The notes: generated by a model from the letters alone, not told the origin. Counted from the first letter of the stretch, positions 11,955 through 22,529 are shown. The stretch: 64,000 nucleotides of DNA from Metallyticus violacea (GCA_030762175.1 CM060842.1:44768001-44832000); one strand, 5' to 3'. Program-made: numbers and translations.

Positions 11955-12350
11955 AGTTCAGTTCCTCCCGCCACTTGTCCAGGTTTTCAGCCTTTTTAAA
12001 CCTAAGCTGTCTCACCTTCGACATGAATTTGCCTACTTGCTCCTCATCATTGCCTGTTAGCAGAGCCCAGCATGCCCCTTACCCTCTGTTAGAGTCAGTG
12101 GCGGCAGGTACTTTTTCCTCCACGCCTCAGCGCTGCTACTGTTCGCCAGGATGTGTGACCATGATTCTTCCTCTCCACATAAAGAACAAATTCTCAGTAC
12201 ATTTTCACCTGAGTCTGGTGATCTACCGCCATGCTCAAAGCCTAAACCACGCGGATCCCTTATAATGAGTGTCGCCCCTCTTTTGATGTATAGATCCCAC
12301 CCAGATTTTAACCCCGTTTGTACTTCCAACGGGATCTCTCATACTGGCTG
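11955..12350 (-). pseudogene. LINE 3' end (zinc-knuckle-like C-terminus), copy a
   Basis: The minus strand encodes IKRGATLIIRDPRG, SGENVLRICSLCGEEESWSH (about 12150-12225) and, in another frame, GKFMSKVRQLRFKKAENLDK (about 11975-12040). The CxxC..H pattern is typical of the C-terminal region after the reverse transcriptase of arthropod non-LTR elements. Matching tails occur at 31.3-32.7 kb and 58.3-58.6 kb, including the shared nucleotide context around the TACATCAAAA segment. It is 5'-truncated, with stops and frameshifts between the two blocks. The clade cannot be assigned from this part alone. Confidence 0.68.
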
Positions 12351-12369
12351 CAGTGCATGAGAGAGCGTC

Positions 12370-13765
12370 ATTGTGATAATCATGGAGCGTCCTGATCACT
12401 GACGGGAGATTAGTAGCTACTGTATGTAGGTGAGGATTAGTGTAATGTTAATTTGAGTGTCAGGTTAGTTTTGCGTTGGTGAGGGTTGGTGGCAGAAAGC
12501 TTATGATAATGAAAATTTTAACTTAATTAATGAACTATTTTCCTTAAGGGTAAAGTGTTTGCTGCGTGGTTAGAAGTTAGTTAGGGAGATGACAGGTTAG
12601 TAACTAGAGCGATGAAAGTGAAGTGTGAAGTGATTGCATGCAGTGAATTTATTGAATGATGATATAGTGGGACTTGCTGGGAAAGTGAGTGTGTAGTAGT
12701 AGTAACTGCCGTTGAGTAGGAGGTTGGTTCTGTCCTTGGAAGTGTCGTTGTAGTAGCAGTTGTGGTGCTGGGTGAAGTACGGTCTTGTCCTATGAATACA
12801 AAGAGCATTTCGTGTTACTTACCTGGTTGGTTAGTTTTGCAGCTCTGGCTAGTGGATTGTGTGCTTTGGAATGTTGGTCAGGATTGCTTGTCCTAGAGAA
12901 AGCGCTTGGGCTTCGGCGGCGGCATAGTCAGGGTGTAATTTGCGATCAAACAATGGTAGTGATCGTCTGTGGATATTGTGGGTGATTTGACAGTCTTCTA
13001 GCACTCTGGTAAGTGGGTTGTGGTGCTTCGACAGTTGAGAATATAGATCAAATGTGAGTTTCTTGAAAAATTGTTCGATAGTGCAGGACAGCTCACCCGG
13101 AATTTAGCAACAATTTGTAAAACTTTGTCCTATAAAGACTGTAACTGTTGTATGTGGACGGGCGTAGCGTAACCTCATATTGAACAGACATATGCAGTGT
13201 TCTGTAGAGCGTGAGCTCTGTGCTCAGCTGTAGTTTATTTGCTTGAGCCTGTGTTTTTTGACATATATTTTGAATATGGGGGTCAGATCCTGGTTCATTT
13301 GGACCTGCTAATGGAGTTACAGAAAAGTGGCTCTAGAGGGAGCTGAGGTAGCGCTGTACGGTGCAGGTTTCTCTTCGGGAAAACGATGACTTGGCATTTG
13401 TTAGTATTCACTGCTATTCACCAGTCAGTAAGCTTGTAGGGTATGCAGTATTCGCCTATGAATAAACTGAACGGTACCGTATTGTGCCATGAGTGAAGTG
13501 TCATCTGCTTATAGGAGCATGTTAGTGTCGGCTGTTTTTGGCATGTCGTTAATATATTAAATAGGGTCGGTCCAAGGCAGGCGCAGATTATCGTGTAGCG
13601 GACTTGGCCACATTTACCATTGAGAAAAATTGACAATTCGCGAGGTAGTTTGCAATTAGTTTTATCATAGGGTCCGAAAGCGGTACTGAGTGACTTTCGT
13701 ACGCTGCTTACAAGTATATATCTTGTCGATGTTGCCATATTGACGAATCTTTCAACTTTATTTTC
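12370..13765 (-). pseudogene. Decayed jockey-like LINE, reverse transcriptase and C-terminus
   Basis: Minus-strand translation gives MIKLIANYLANCQF (about 13650), CACLGPTLFNI (about 13560), MPKTADTNMLL then a stop and ADDTSLMAQYGTVQFIHRR, and AVNTNKCQVIVFPKR. These are reverse transcriptase motifs in the usual order. The Tyr of the YADD catalytic box is now TAA (13509-13511 on the plus strand), so the enzyme is dead. Downstream, SKHHNPLTRVLEDCQITHNI and LHPDYAAAEAQALS represent the C-terminal region. Frames shift at least three times. The plus strand of this stretch is conspicuously G/T-rich. A zinc-knuckle tail (11955-12350) follows on the same strand and may or may not belong to the same insertion. 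Confidence 0.68.
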
Positions 13766-16420
13766 TAATTAACCATAAAATGCCTTTAGAGAGGCGTTGT
13801 AAATTTACGTGTTCTCTATCCTTCTCTTAAACTGCAGGGTTATGTTTTATGTATAATATATTATTCTGACACCCTGCTAACCACGCGCCTAAAATATCAT
13901 CATCTAACTTATTTAACGAAATGCGGTCTACCAGAGACGTAGCTGCAAAACTAACCTAAAGGAATTTTTACCATCATGGCTTAAAAAAAGATAAAATGGG
14001 GAAATATCGATTATATATATACAAACACTGAAAACACATTCAGATTATGAAATGGATTATATTTATAACCAATAAGACTACTTACATTCATGATGGACGC
14101 TGATGCTCATCCTGGAGCAGTTGACTAGACGTCTGCTCTCCTCAAGCTCTCACAGTCCTCTCTCAAAATTCGCTAAAGAACGCTACCTAATCCCCATACT
14201 GCGTTTGCGCAGATCCTAATTTCCAACTGTCACTTCTACTTCTTAATGAACTTAATGCTACAACATATTTACTCAAGCTCCCCCCCCCCGCTTACGCCAC
14301 AATATACATTAATGACAAATTAAATGTATCTGAATACAAACAGGAAGTACGAATGCATTACTATTGTTAAAGGCAGTCCTATTTTTGTAAGGGAAATAAA
14401 ATATAAATTTAATTATTTTTTCTAAAGCAATGTCGTTGCAAGGTATTAATATTAAACTATTAACCTCTAACAAGGGTATTACATCAGAATAGGATACAAT
14501 CGTTTTAATGTATTTCTACACTGTCCTCATACTCATATAATTTTCAATCCGAACCACTGCTTCCATCCATTTTCATCATATCTGTGTATGTTTCACTTGA
14601 TTTTTACAGACGTCTCCATCACTTTTCTCACCTAGGAGCACAGCTACAGTTTTCCGAAATAACCATGTTTTGAGAGTCAGCTTTCACTGTATTTGAATAT
14701 TCATGCTGTTATTACACAGATGCATTTAAGCATGTGCACTATAAGAGAATCTGATACACTGTTCACTGTTCCGTTCCTCACATATATTCGAAAAAAATGT
14801 TTATCGATATTTTAGTTCTGTGAAACCTAATGTGTTTTTATTTCTTTGTTCCTGGTTTAATTATCGTAATCTTTATTTATAAAACTTGTATGTTCTTGAA
14901 TTTTTAGCGTTATACATTTTATTGCTCAGATTCATAGAAATACACAACATTGAGACATTACCTTATAATGGTTCATCAATGTATCTTTCCTGTTTTATTC
15001 TTATCAAATATATATGTGTGTGTGTGTGTATTAACTGAAATTTTGGGCCTAACTTGAGCGAAAATCTTATATATTGGTAATTAATGTAAAAGGAGAATGT
15101 GCGAAAAAATCGTATATTTTGAACTTTTATCTGTGATTTTCTAGAGGTTTTATTTCCATTTTCACAAATATTTCTTGGAAGGAATGCCTACATATACCGT
15201 ATAAATAAATGTTTGTGCATGTTTTGCGATATTCCTTTTAAATCCAGGAAGTATTTAAAAAGCACCTGTTTTAAAAAACTCTAAATATCTTTTATTATTT
15301 TTTTTTTTTTGGATCACCATTTCCATTCCTATGGTATTTCATATTTTATCTTTCCTTTATTAATAAAACTATTTCAATATATTGTGTAGTTAGGTATGTA
15401 TATGATACGTGAACACACAAATTTAAATTTGTTAAATTCAGATACTAAAGCTTCAAGTCTGTAGCAGTTACAGAGCGAAAAGGATTGTTACACATTATGA
15501 GTGCAAAATTAAAATTGGATGCACTAAACGTTACTCCTGAAAAATTGGTTCAGGGATTGATAAATAAGCGACAAAATGAATACTGTGATATAACCACTCA
15601 CCTGCATTTGAATCTCGAGCATAGAAACCGAACACGTGAAAGTATAACCTGGCAATTTTGCTTTTAACTGGTTAAAAAACACTTAGAAAGATTTTCTCCC
15701 ATTGTCCTGAACCGTTTTTGTCCACGAATGTGTTTGGATTTGAAAACATGTGAGGATGTTAACGGCTCTCTATGCAGCCTCTAATCCCCCTTGACATGGT
15801 GTGCAAACAAACAAAACACGTGTGACGCATTGCCATGGCAACGGAAGAACTGTTTCCATGTTTAATTTTCGTGTTTGGCAACGCCATTTCATGTGAAATT
15901 GCGTATTCAACAAGAGAGGCGACAGGGTCACCCACTTGAAGGCCGTGTTTAAAACAATTGACACGCGGCAAAGATGGCTGTGGAAAACCGCACTGAAGCT
16001 GTGTTCGTGGATTATAATGTATAGCATTAGTTTCTGAGGGAGGCTAAGGAAAGTAGCATTAACTTAATACAAATAAAGTGGGGAAACAAATTCCTGTGTG
16101 GTACTCGTACTTTGAATTAACAATTTGTATTATAGCATTCAAACGGTTCTGAGTTCTATTTTCAATACCAATCAAATTTTTTACTGTTTTCTTGCGGTTT
16201 TGATTCATCGTGAGGGTAATTATAAACCACAAATCCCCAAATGAAAGTCCGCAGTTTAAAAGAACATGAAATGTAACGCCATCTTTTATGGAAAAGAAAA
16301 ACTTCACAACAGAAACCATCTGTCTGGCGATAAATTATTCGTTTTAACATTATCATAACCTGTTTTTCGAAGTACCATGATGTATGATTTAATGTTATGG
16401 GGCAGTAGCAGTATGTTTTA
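13766..16420. other. AT-rich stretch without a recognisable gene
   Basis: Contains a short poly-C at 14281-14289, a short GT run at 15013-15029 and a palindromic X-box-like motif at 15829-15842. No coding similarity was recognised. Confidence 0.5.
15829..15842. promoter_or_regulatory. X-box-like palindrome (candidate RFX site)
   Basis: ATTGCCATGGCAAC matches 13 of 14 positions of the RFX X-box pattern GTNRCCATGGYAAC, with A instead of the first G. Such sites precede ciliary genes in animals, but no gene start is recognisable nearby and a 14-mer of this quality can occur by chance. This is a weak candidate. Confidence 0.2.

Positions 16421-16422
<2 letters not shown>

Positions 16423-16467
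<45 letters not shown>
16423..16467. repeat. (TAA)n microsatellite
   Basis: About fifteen AAT units in an uninterrupted run. Confidence 0.95.
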
Positions 16468-16469
<2 letters not shown>

Positions 16470-16575
16470 AAGCACCTGGATTATTGTAAACCACTCTTTA
16501 TGCATATATATGGAAACTTTCTTTTACATTATGTGAGTAGGACATTCGTTGGGAAAGAAGAAACAGGCTTAAAAA

Positions 16576-16648
16576 TTGGGGATTGGAACCAAGGAACTTC
16601 GGCCTACCGTGCCGATATTCTAACTAATTGAGCGACCGTGTCCTCCAG
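16576..16648 (-). repeat. tRNA-like sequence, decayed tRNA or SINE head
   Basis: On the minus strand there is an A box-like CGCTCAATTAGTTAGAAT and a B box GGTTCCAATCC (16580-16590). Between them lies an anticodon arm with a perfect 5-bp stem (TCGGC/GCCGA) around a 7-base loop, ACGGTAG, at 16599-16615. Position 33 is C rather than the near-universal T, and the outer T-stem and acceptor stem do not pair, so a working tRNA gene is unlikely. The body downstream does not match SINE-A, -B or -C. Confidence 0.45.
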
Positions 16649-16660
16649 GCACGAAGGCAT

Positions 16661-17995
16661 CTACCTCTCTTTCTCAAGTCTGATTCATCTTTCCTCAGTT
16701 GTTAACTTAACATCCCCGATGTTAATGTACTACACCACAATAATAACAGAAGCAGAGTTATCTTAGACAAGCAGTTTGAGGCACGGACTGTATGGTCATA
16801 TGGTCGTATTTCATAGATATTACATTGCATTACGTTTCTAAAGAACCAGCACACCACTGATTAATGAAGCTTCCAAGCAGTGCAACTCATCTCTTGGCCA
16901 AGCTGCTATGATATCGGTGCCAAACAAAAGTGGATAAATGTTAACGAATTCAAGTCCCTTGTTTAATTTATTTATTTGTTTAACTCTTACATCTGATGTT
17001 TGAGCATGCCTCATCATGATATAAAATTAATAAATAACACACTCCGCAGGATCTGAAACCAGTTTGCCACCTTATCCCTTGAGCCACACAGTAGACTAAG
17101 CTGAATAACTGATTATTAATTAAGCTTATTCAGTGCCGCACTGTCACATAATTAGTCCGAGTTTTTAAGCACTATGTTTTGAAAATGTTGTTGGCGAACT
17201 AATAAAAAATTGGAATTTTCTCGCTCCTGAGGCAGATTTAAAGAATTCTGATACAAATGTTTACCCCTTTTCCTTCAACACTAATTTACCAGCAACTAAT
17301 TTCAAATCCTTTATCAATACATAGATTTGTCAGTTTTATTCGTGGACTATAGCTTTCCTACATCAAGTTGCTTTTCTAAGACACCTCTGCAAAGTGTGAA
17401 ATTAGCAACGTTTTTAATGCCTATTTTAATTGCTTTTATAAAATTAACAAAATTTTGGAATATAATATATTATCTGGAGAGTTAATTTTGTATTTCTTGA
17501 ACGTATTATAAATATATGTAACTTCATTGACAACTTCAAATGCCTTAAGAATGTTGAACGGTATGTTGTATCGCAACAAGGAGAAGTTAATGCAGTTTTT
17601 TACACGATAGGTGTTTTTACTGAATTAGAGGACGAATGTCAGAGGATTTAAGATATCACTTGAATCGGTCTGTTATATCTCAGTGTTTATTAATAAATCA
17701 TCCGTTAATTTTTAACCGTTAAAACCCTGCTATTTTTGTTTGAATCTTTAGAGGGATGGTTTTGGTGATAATGAAGAGCATGTAAGACCTGGAAGCAAGA
17801 GCTCTGCAGAGTGCAGTGGGAACCAGTGCCATCATTTTATAAAATGATACTATGCTATATGTGCAACAAACTTTCCTAACATTATTTTCTTGTTGACCGA
17901 AAAAAAGTAATTTCTGCACGCACGCACACACACGCGCGCGCTAGACATGACACAACTTAAAATGCACAAAGGCGTACCACATTTAAAGTATATTT
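16661..17995. other. AT-rich stretch without a recognisable gene
   Basis: A degenerate minus-strand tRNA-like string (TGTGGCTCAAGGGATAAGG) lies near 17060-17092, possibly a SINE-D head remnant. Otherwise nothing is recognised. Confidence 0.45.
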
Positions 17996-18135
17996 AAAAG
18001 TAGAAAAGGATAAAACACTAAGATAAAGTCACAATTGAATTCGAAATATAGCAATTTCAAGTGTGACTTTATCTTAGTGTTGTATCCTTTTCTACTTTTA
18101 TAATTACTGTTAATTTGTTACATTGTTAATAGTGT
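17996..18135 (+). repeat. Hairpin repeat with 38-bp arms; right half is dispersed
   Basis: The arm at 17996-18033 is the reverse complement of 18062-18099 with one mismatch in 38, separated by a 28-base spacer. The part 18044-18135 (right arm plus 3' flank ending GTTAATAGTGT) recurs at 62599-62690 with about four substitutions in 92 bases. The long near-perfect arms suggest a foldback or MITE-like element, or a head-to-head partial duplication. No target-site duplication was identified. Confidence 0.75.
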
Positions 18136-18674
18136 CAGAATTGATACATTTCAACTATAATAATGAAAAAAAAAGAAAGAAAAAGAAATATTGTCTTTTG
18201 CAATTGTTTGCAAGCTCGAAGGGTCTTGATATAAATTCATTTGAAAGTTTTATGTAAACCGTTGGTTTTGCAAAATTAAGCCCATTTTGAGTGTTTAAAT
18301 TTGTGCATTATATATTTATAAGTATGGAAAAGCTCACCAGTCGGGAATATTTAGACATAATAGTTACTGACAATAGCAACAGCTTGTTTGTACCAAGAGC
18401 GATATCCCACAAAAAGACCAGCACTTTTGCCACATGTTTCGAGATAAACTATTTATTTTCTTGAAAGCTCTGAGAGATAGAGAAAACGGAATTTAGAATC
18501 TTTCGTTCTCCTCAAACTTCTCTCACCAGCTTTTTATGCATAAATTTCCTCCCACTCTGTATAGTATTTAGTCCTAAGGGGCGAAGAAAAACCCAACAAG
18601 AATTTCAACTTACGCTTTTCGGTTTTGGACCAAGCGCTAATAGACTTGTCAGTGCTACTAAATATAACAATACA
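18136..18674. other. Stretch without a recognisable gene
   Basis: AT-rich DNA with an A/G-rich run near 18165-18190. Nothing else was recognised. Confidence 0.45.
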
Positions 18675-18717
18675 TAATAATAATAACAATAATAATAACA
18701 ATAATAATAACAACAAC
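18675..18717. repeat. (AAT/AAC)n microsatellite
   Basis: A compound run of AAT and AAC triplets. A 15-residue poly-leucine frame on the minus strand is produced by it. Confidence 0.9.
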
Positions 18718-18729
18718 AATTCCTTATAT

Positions 18730-18965
18730 TAAGAGAGTTGCCAACTCAAGAAGTTACTTCTCCATCTGCTTCTGTCTCCTGCATCCTCTTCGTCAATCCG
18801 TTACACGTCATTCTCCTTAATTCAGCCGTTCACCGCTTCGTAGGACTTCCTTTATCTACCTTTTCTCTCAGCACTCCATCACAATATCATTTTTCGATAT
18901 TCTGCTGTTTTCCATTTCACATGTCTAAACCATACAGTCTCCTTTCTTTTTCATCTCAGTAATAG
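18730..18965 (-). pseudogene. LINE C-terminal fragment
   Basis: The minus-strand translation, with stops, contains WFRHVK, WSAERKGR, IKENDV and RIDEEDAGDRSRWRSN in that order. This is the RxxGHVxRM...GRPxxRW...AxDRxxWR signature of the C-terminal region of many arthropod non-LTR retrotransposons. Only the last 75 or so codons remain, as expected of a 5'-truncated insertion. No poly-A tail or TSD was identified. Confidence 0.6.
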
Positions 18966-19273
18966 TCTTTTGGACTTCTATCTTATCCCTATAGTGCTGT
19001 TTTTCACTTTTCCTCTTCCAAAAATCAATTTATGTGATGTAATACTTTCTTTGCCCGGTGTTTACAAAATGTTCGTGTTTCCGCTCCACATACCACACAT
19101 GGCTTTTAGCTTGTTTACAGTACACTTCTCAGCACATTGAATATGCCAGATGTTTGGCCGCCATCAGCTGTTCTTTTCTGTATGGCAGACATTATAAGTG
19201 CTCTGTTTTACTCCAAAATCATATACTTTATTTAAATATTTAAACAATTCAATGTTATTTTATTTTTTTAAAA

Positions 19274-19538
19274 AAATATTTAATTTGTTTACCAACGCTC
19301 CTTAACATCTCAGGTTATCAGCCTTTCATTCAATTTAGGGCGTGAAACGGGCCATAAATTTTGCTCAAACGCTTCTTCTTTCAAGCTTGAGGTTCTTTTA
19401 CATGCTGTAAATCTACGACATATACGGTTTTAGAAGGAAGCCATACTTACGCCCGAAAAAATCCATCCACCCTGGCCGAAATTGAACCCGCTATCTTGGG
19501 TTTTCGAGGCATAGCACTATACCTCTAGAACTGACCCG
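19274..19538 (-). mobile_element. SINE-B copy, decayed, with TSD
   Basis: A minus-strand copy with the family core (GCCCGAAAAAATCCATC in reverse) and a head whose B box has mutated to GGGTTCAATTTCGG. The direct repeat TTTTTTTAAAA at 19263-19273 and 19539-19549 flanks it, but this is low-complexity and therefore only moderately convincing. Confidence 0.88.
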
Positions 19539-19686
19539 TTTTTTTAAAATATAACGTTCTTCTCCTTGAGACAGTGTTATTAGTTTTAGCATTTTTTCTA
19601 TTATAATAATTATAATTACTAGCGAAAAAGTGCGTTATTACAATATCATGTTTGACTTTGTTTCATTTATCCGGCATTATTATTGC

Positions 19687-20186
19687 TCTGAGGTTATTTG
19701 AGTTATGGGGTGGCAGAGATAGCTGCGTACCGAGAAAATTTAGCCATCAAGACCGCACACTGCATGTGCAAATAATAGCTTGTAATTTGAGGGAGGCTTT
19801 GTCAGCGAGTAATTGTTCATGTGTGCTTTCATTGTGTTTAAACTATGTGTTAAGTTGTTCGTTAGCTATGCCACTATAAACTATAGTCTTAAAAACGACA
19901 TAGGTGTAAAAACGGATTATTGCAGAAAAATGATAAGGTTATTCGCAAGAAAAGATTCTGGTAATCGTGTTTTAGGTAGAGAAACTTCGCCAACTGGTTA
20001 AAATACTATATGAAACAGGGTCTATCAATGGGGGGGAACAAACAAACAAACAAACAAACAAAAAAACAAAACAAAACGTTTTCTTAGGAGAAAATGTTAG
20101 TTGCAATACAGGAATTTTCTATGCAGATACATTGTATTGCCGCTGAAGATTTTCATTTTCAACATATCTTGCAACATAGGTTAGTG

Positions 20187-20188
<2 letters not shown>
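19687..20188 (+). mobile_element. TIR element with transposase-like N-terminal ORF, copy 2
   Basis: Homologous in the opposite orientation to 7992-8591. It starts with the same ATTTGAGTTA terminus and shares the blocks TTTGTCAGCGAGT, GCTTTCATTGTGT, GGTATTCGCAAGAAAA-like, TATGCAGAT and GTATTGCCGCTGAA in the same order. The coding remnant reads RKMIRLFARKDSGN and then shifts frame. A (CAAA)n run (20038-20073) lies inside, and the 3' end has run into an (ATT)n array, so the second terminus is lost. Confidence 0.62.
20038..20073. repeat. (CAAA)n microsatellite
   Basis: A tandem AAAC/CAAA run with a slightly degenerate end, inside the second TIR element copy. Confidence 0.9.

Positions 20189-20248
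<60 letters not shown>
20188..20248. repeat. (ATT)n microsatellite
   Basis: About twenty uninterrupted TTA units. Confidence 0.95.
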
Positions 20249-20339
20249 GTTTAAAATATAGAATAGTTGTATGCTTTCGGTAAAAATATAAATGCTAAAA
20301 TAAAAATACTAACTTGCCGCATGGAGACTCTTGAATTGG

Positions 20340-20425
20340 TTGAAATAGTCGACTTCAAGGAATTTGAACCCCGGACCTCACAAATGTAAGTTCCAAAGCG
20401 TTATCTCTTGAGCCACCCTTTCGGT
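20340..20425 (-). mobile_element. SINE-D head fragment
   Basis: The minus strand shows TGGCTCAAGAGATAACGC (A box region) and GGGGTTCAAATTCC (B box), then CTTGAAGTCGACTATTT. This parallels CTTGGAGCCGACTATTC just after the head of the copy at 48.6 kb. Only the head and a few downstream bases remain. Confidence 0.6.
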
Positions 20426-20429
20426 GGAA

Positions 20430-21476
20430 AACAAAGGTAACATATGATAGGTATTAGTATTCATGTTAATGAGTCATGGCAAAAAAAGGGCGGGAATAAA
20501 AAAACATTGTTCTGCAAAACAAGCATTCTGTCAATGTTTAACTGCAATTTCAGAAAACACATATTTTCCCATACAAATGCCTTACTATTTCATAAAATAG
20601 ATAGTAAAAAATCTGAACATTGTACCATTTTTTGGAGACTAAACTAGTTTTAATAAAAAGACTTAAAGGAATTACTCATAATTATATTATATTAAAATAA
20701 TCAAAACATTTTTCCATCGATAAATACTTCCTTTCTTTTCATCAATCAGATGCAAGACTATTTCTAAAAATAACTTTATGTTTATTTTTTGTTATATACA
20801 TTTAATTCCGTTATTGTACCAGATTCAGCAATGTAAATATATATAATCCAATATCATAGCTGCATTGTATGGACACATTTTTATTTAAGATTGTTTGAAT
20901 GGTAGGGAAGGCTTAACTCTTCAAATAAACAAGTAAAATAAAACAAAACATGAACATACTATACCAATAGAAAAATAATATTTTTAAATGATCTCTTAAA
21001 CGTGTTATATAAAGTGTGAGAGAGAAAGAGAATAAAGAGGGGAAGAAAAAGAAAAACGAAATATAAAAGCTATTTTCGTAAAGAACTAAAGAGGCAAAAA
21101 GTTCTTCAACAATTAATTGGACTTTTATCGAATCGCTGTATAAACATGCACCTTATTTTAAGTATACAAAAGGTGAACTTTAAGAATCTTTTGTTCCGTT
21201 TTTTTTCCTCTTTCTTTTATCCTGTCTTTTGATGCCCCTTAATATTTCCTTTTAAATTCTAGTATTCCGAAAGTTAAATGTGGTGAAAATGTGGTAGAAT
21301 ATCAAATATTACCGGGGAAAAGAAACTTGAAAACCAAGGTAATTTTTTCTCGGTTTTTTTGTTGTTACTTTGAAATACAATCTAAATAAACGGTGACAGG
21401 CAGTTTGCGCTTATACAATAAGCCTGCAGAACATTTTTAGAAATAAACTGAAGACTTACACCAGAACAGTGGTGTC
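20430..21476. other. AT-rich stretch without a recognisable gene
   Basis: Short uninformative frames only. I recognised no motif, tRNA-like head or terminal repeat. Confidence 0.5.
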
Positions 21477-21593
21477 CAATTAAGTTAACTTGAGGGCCAT
21501 AAAAGTATTTGCTAACAAATGAGGGCCGCATCCTAAAATAATTAATCATGATCTGCAGTACTTGAAATATTAGTAGCTTACCTGAGTTGGCAT

Positions 21594-21896
21594 TTAATAC
21601 AACAGATGAGCACGATCAGCAGCGCCCTCAAGGGCCGGGGTGTCTATATCGATTCCAGTTGTTGCAAACAGAAAATATTCAGAAGAGAACAAAGAGTCTG
21701 TGAGGCAGCTTCTGTACCGATTCTTAACGAACTTCGTGGTGGAGAATGTACTTTCACATAAGTGGGAGCTTCCAAACATTGACGCAATTTTTCGCCCAGT
21801 CGCACATATTAGCAAAACGTTTGTTGGAGAACTGTAACCTTTCCTTCCTATTTTGAAGGAAAGGATCTCCATGTCTTTTATAGCTAATTCTAATGA
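21594..21896 (-). pseudogene. hAT transposase C-terminal (dimerisation) fragment
   Basis: Translation contains LELAIKDMEILSF, then FGSSHLCESTFSTTKFVKNR and YRSCLTDSL. The FGS.YLCE..FS..K..K...RS.LTD pattern is the hallmark of the C-terminal dimerisation region of hAT transposases of the ZBED5/EPM2AIP1-like group. A SINE-A insertion with its 12-bp duplication cuts the reading frame immediately upstream of LELAIK. About 30 upstream codons continue beyond it at 22199-22270. The remainder of the protein has been deleted, so it cannot be catalytic. Confidence 0.75.
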
Positions 21897-22198
21897 ATGA
21901 ATGAATGAATAGTGTTTAACGCCCGCTTTTGCTACAGAGGCACCACAGGCGATGGACACTGAAGGCGATGGACACTGATGATACATGAAATGAAATGATA
22001 TATTGGGAAAGGATTTATTTTTATGGAAGGAATCGTTCCAGGACTAAGTTTAGGGTACCTCCCCGGCATTTGCCATTTATGAGGACTGAGGAAAACCTGG
22101 AAAAAACCTCAGACAGGGAGGACGGTCCTGGCGGTATTCGAACCCAGACCTCCCGCTCACGAGTCCGAGACTTAACGACCTCGGCCACCCGTCGCGGT
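21897..22198 (-). mobile_element. SINE-A copy with ATTC-repeat tail, nested in hAT element
   Basis: A full-length minus-strand copy: the head reads CGCGACGGGTGGCCGAGG with B box GGGTTCGAATACC, the body is intact, and the 3' core AGTGTTTAACGCCCG is seen in reverse. The tail is (ATTC)n rather than poly-A. The direct repeat TAATTCTAATGA at 21885-21896 and 22199-22210 marks the insertion. A short internal duplication of GGCGATGGACACTGA occurs near 21948-21977. Confidence 0.95.
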
Positions 22199-22507
22199 TA
22201 ATTCTAATGAGGAATGATATGGTAATTTGAACCTTATAGTAACAGTTGTTTGTTTGAACAACATTGTTGCAGATGTTCGAGTAGAACTGCAGTATCGCAA
22301 TACGTAAAAGTTATTTATATTGCAGAAAAACAAAACTGTTAAATTGCTACACCGCAGTATAGCAGAATGTGTTGTAGAAAAACGTGTAATTTTACAGGAA
22401 GGACAGACTTTTTTATTAGTTTACTATTCTGTGGACCAGGCATTTCTTATGAGGCAGGAGCCGCATGAGAACCGGGCCAGCTTTTGGATAGTCCAACACT
22501 GAGACAT

Positions 22508-22529
22508 GAAAAAAAAAAAAAAAAAAAAA
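22508..22529. repeat. Poly-A tract
   Basis: A run of about 22 A just outside the hAT end. Confidence 0.9.

Larger units (their letters stand above)
21477..22501 (-). mobile_element. Internally deleted hAT-type element with nested SINE
   Basis: The right-hand terminus on the plus strand begins CAGTGGTGTCCAATTAAG (21477). The opposite terminus read on the minus strand from 22501 begins CAGTGTTGGACTATCC. Both fit hAT ends (CAG..G....). Both subterminal regions contain a GGGCCGCAT or CCGCATGAG..GGGCC motif. Inside, the minus strand encodes only the C-terminal part of an hAT transposase (21594-21896). The N-terminal zinc finger and catalytic core are missing. A SINE-A sits at 21897-22198. The flanking octamers CACCAGAA and AGACATGA do not match, so the target duplication has decayed or the ends are slightly misplaced. 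Confidence 0.7.

Noticed and set aside
18534..18719. Minus-strand frame beginning with 15 leucines (signal-peptide-like)
   Set aside because: The leucines come from the AAT/AAC microsatellite and the rest shows no family resemblance.
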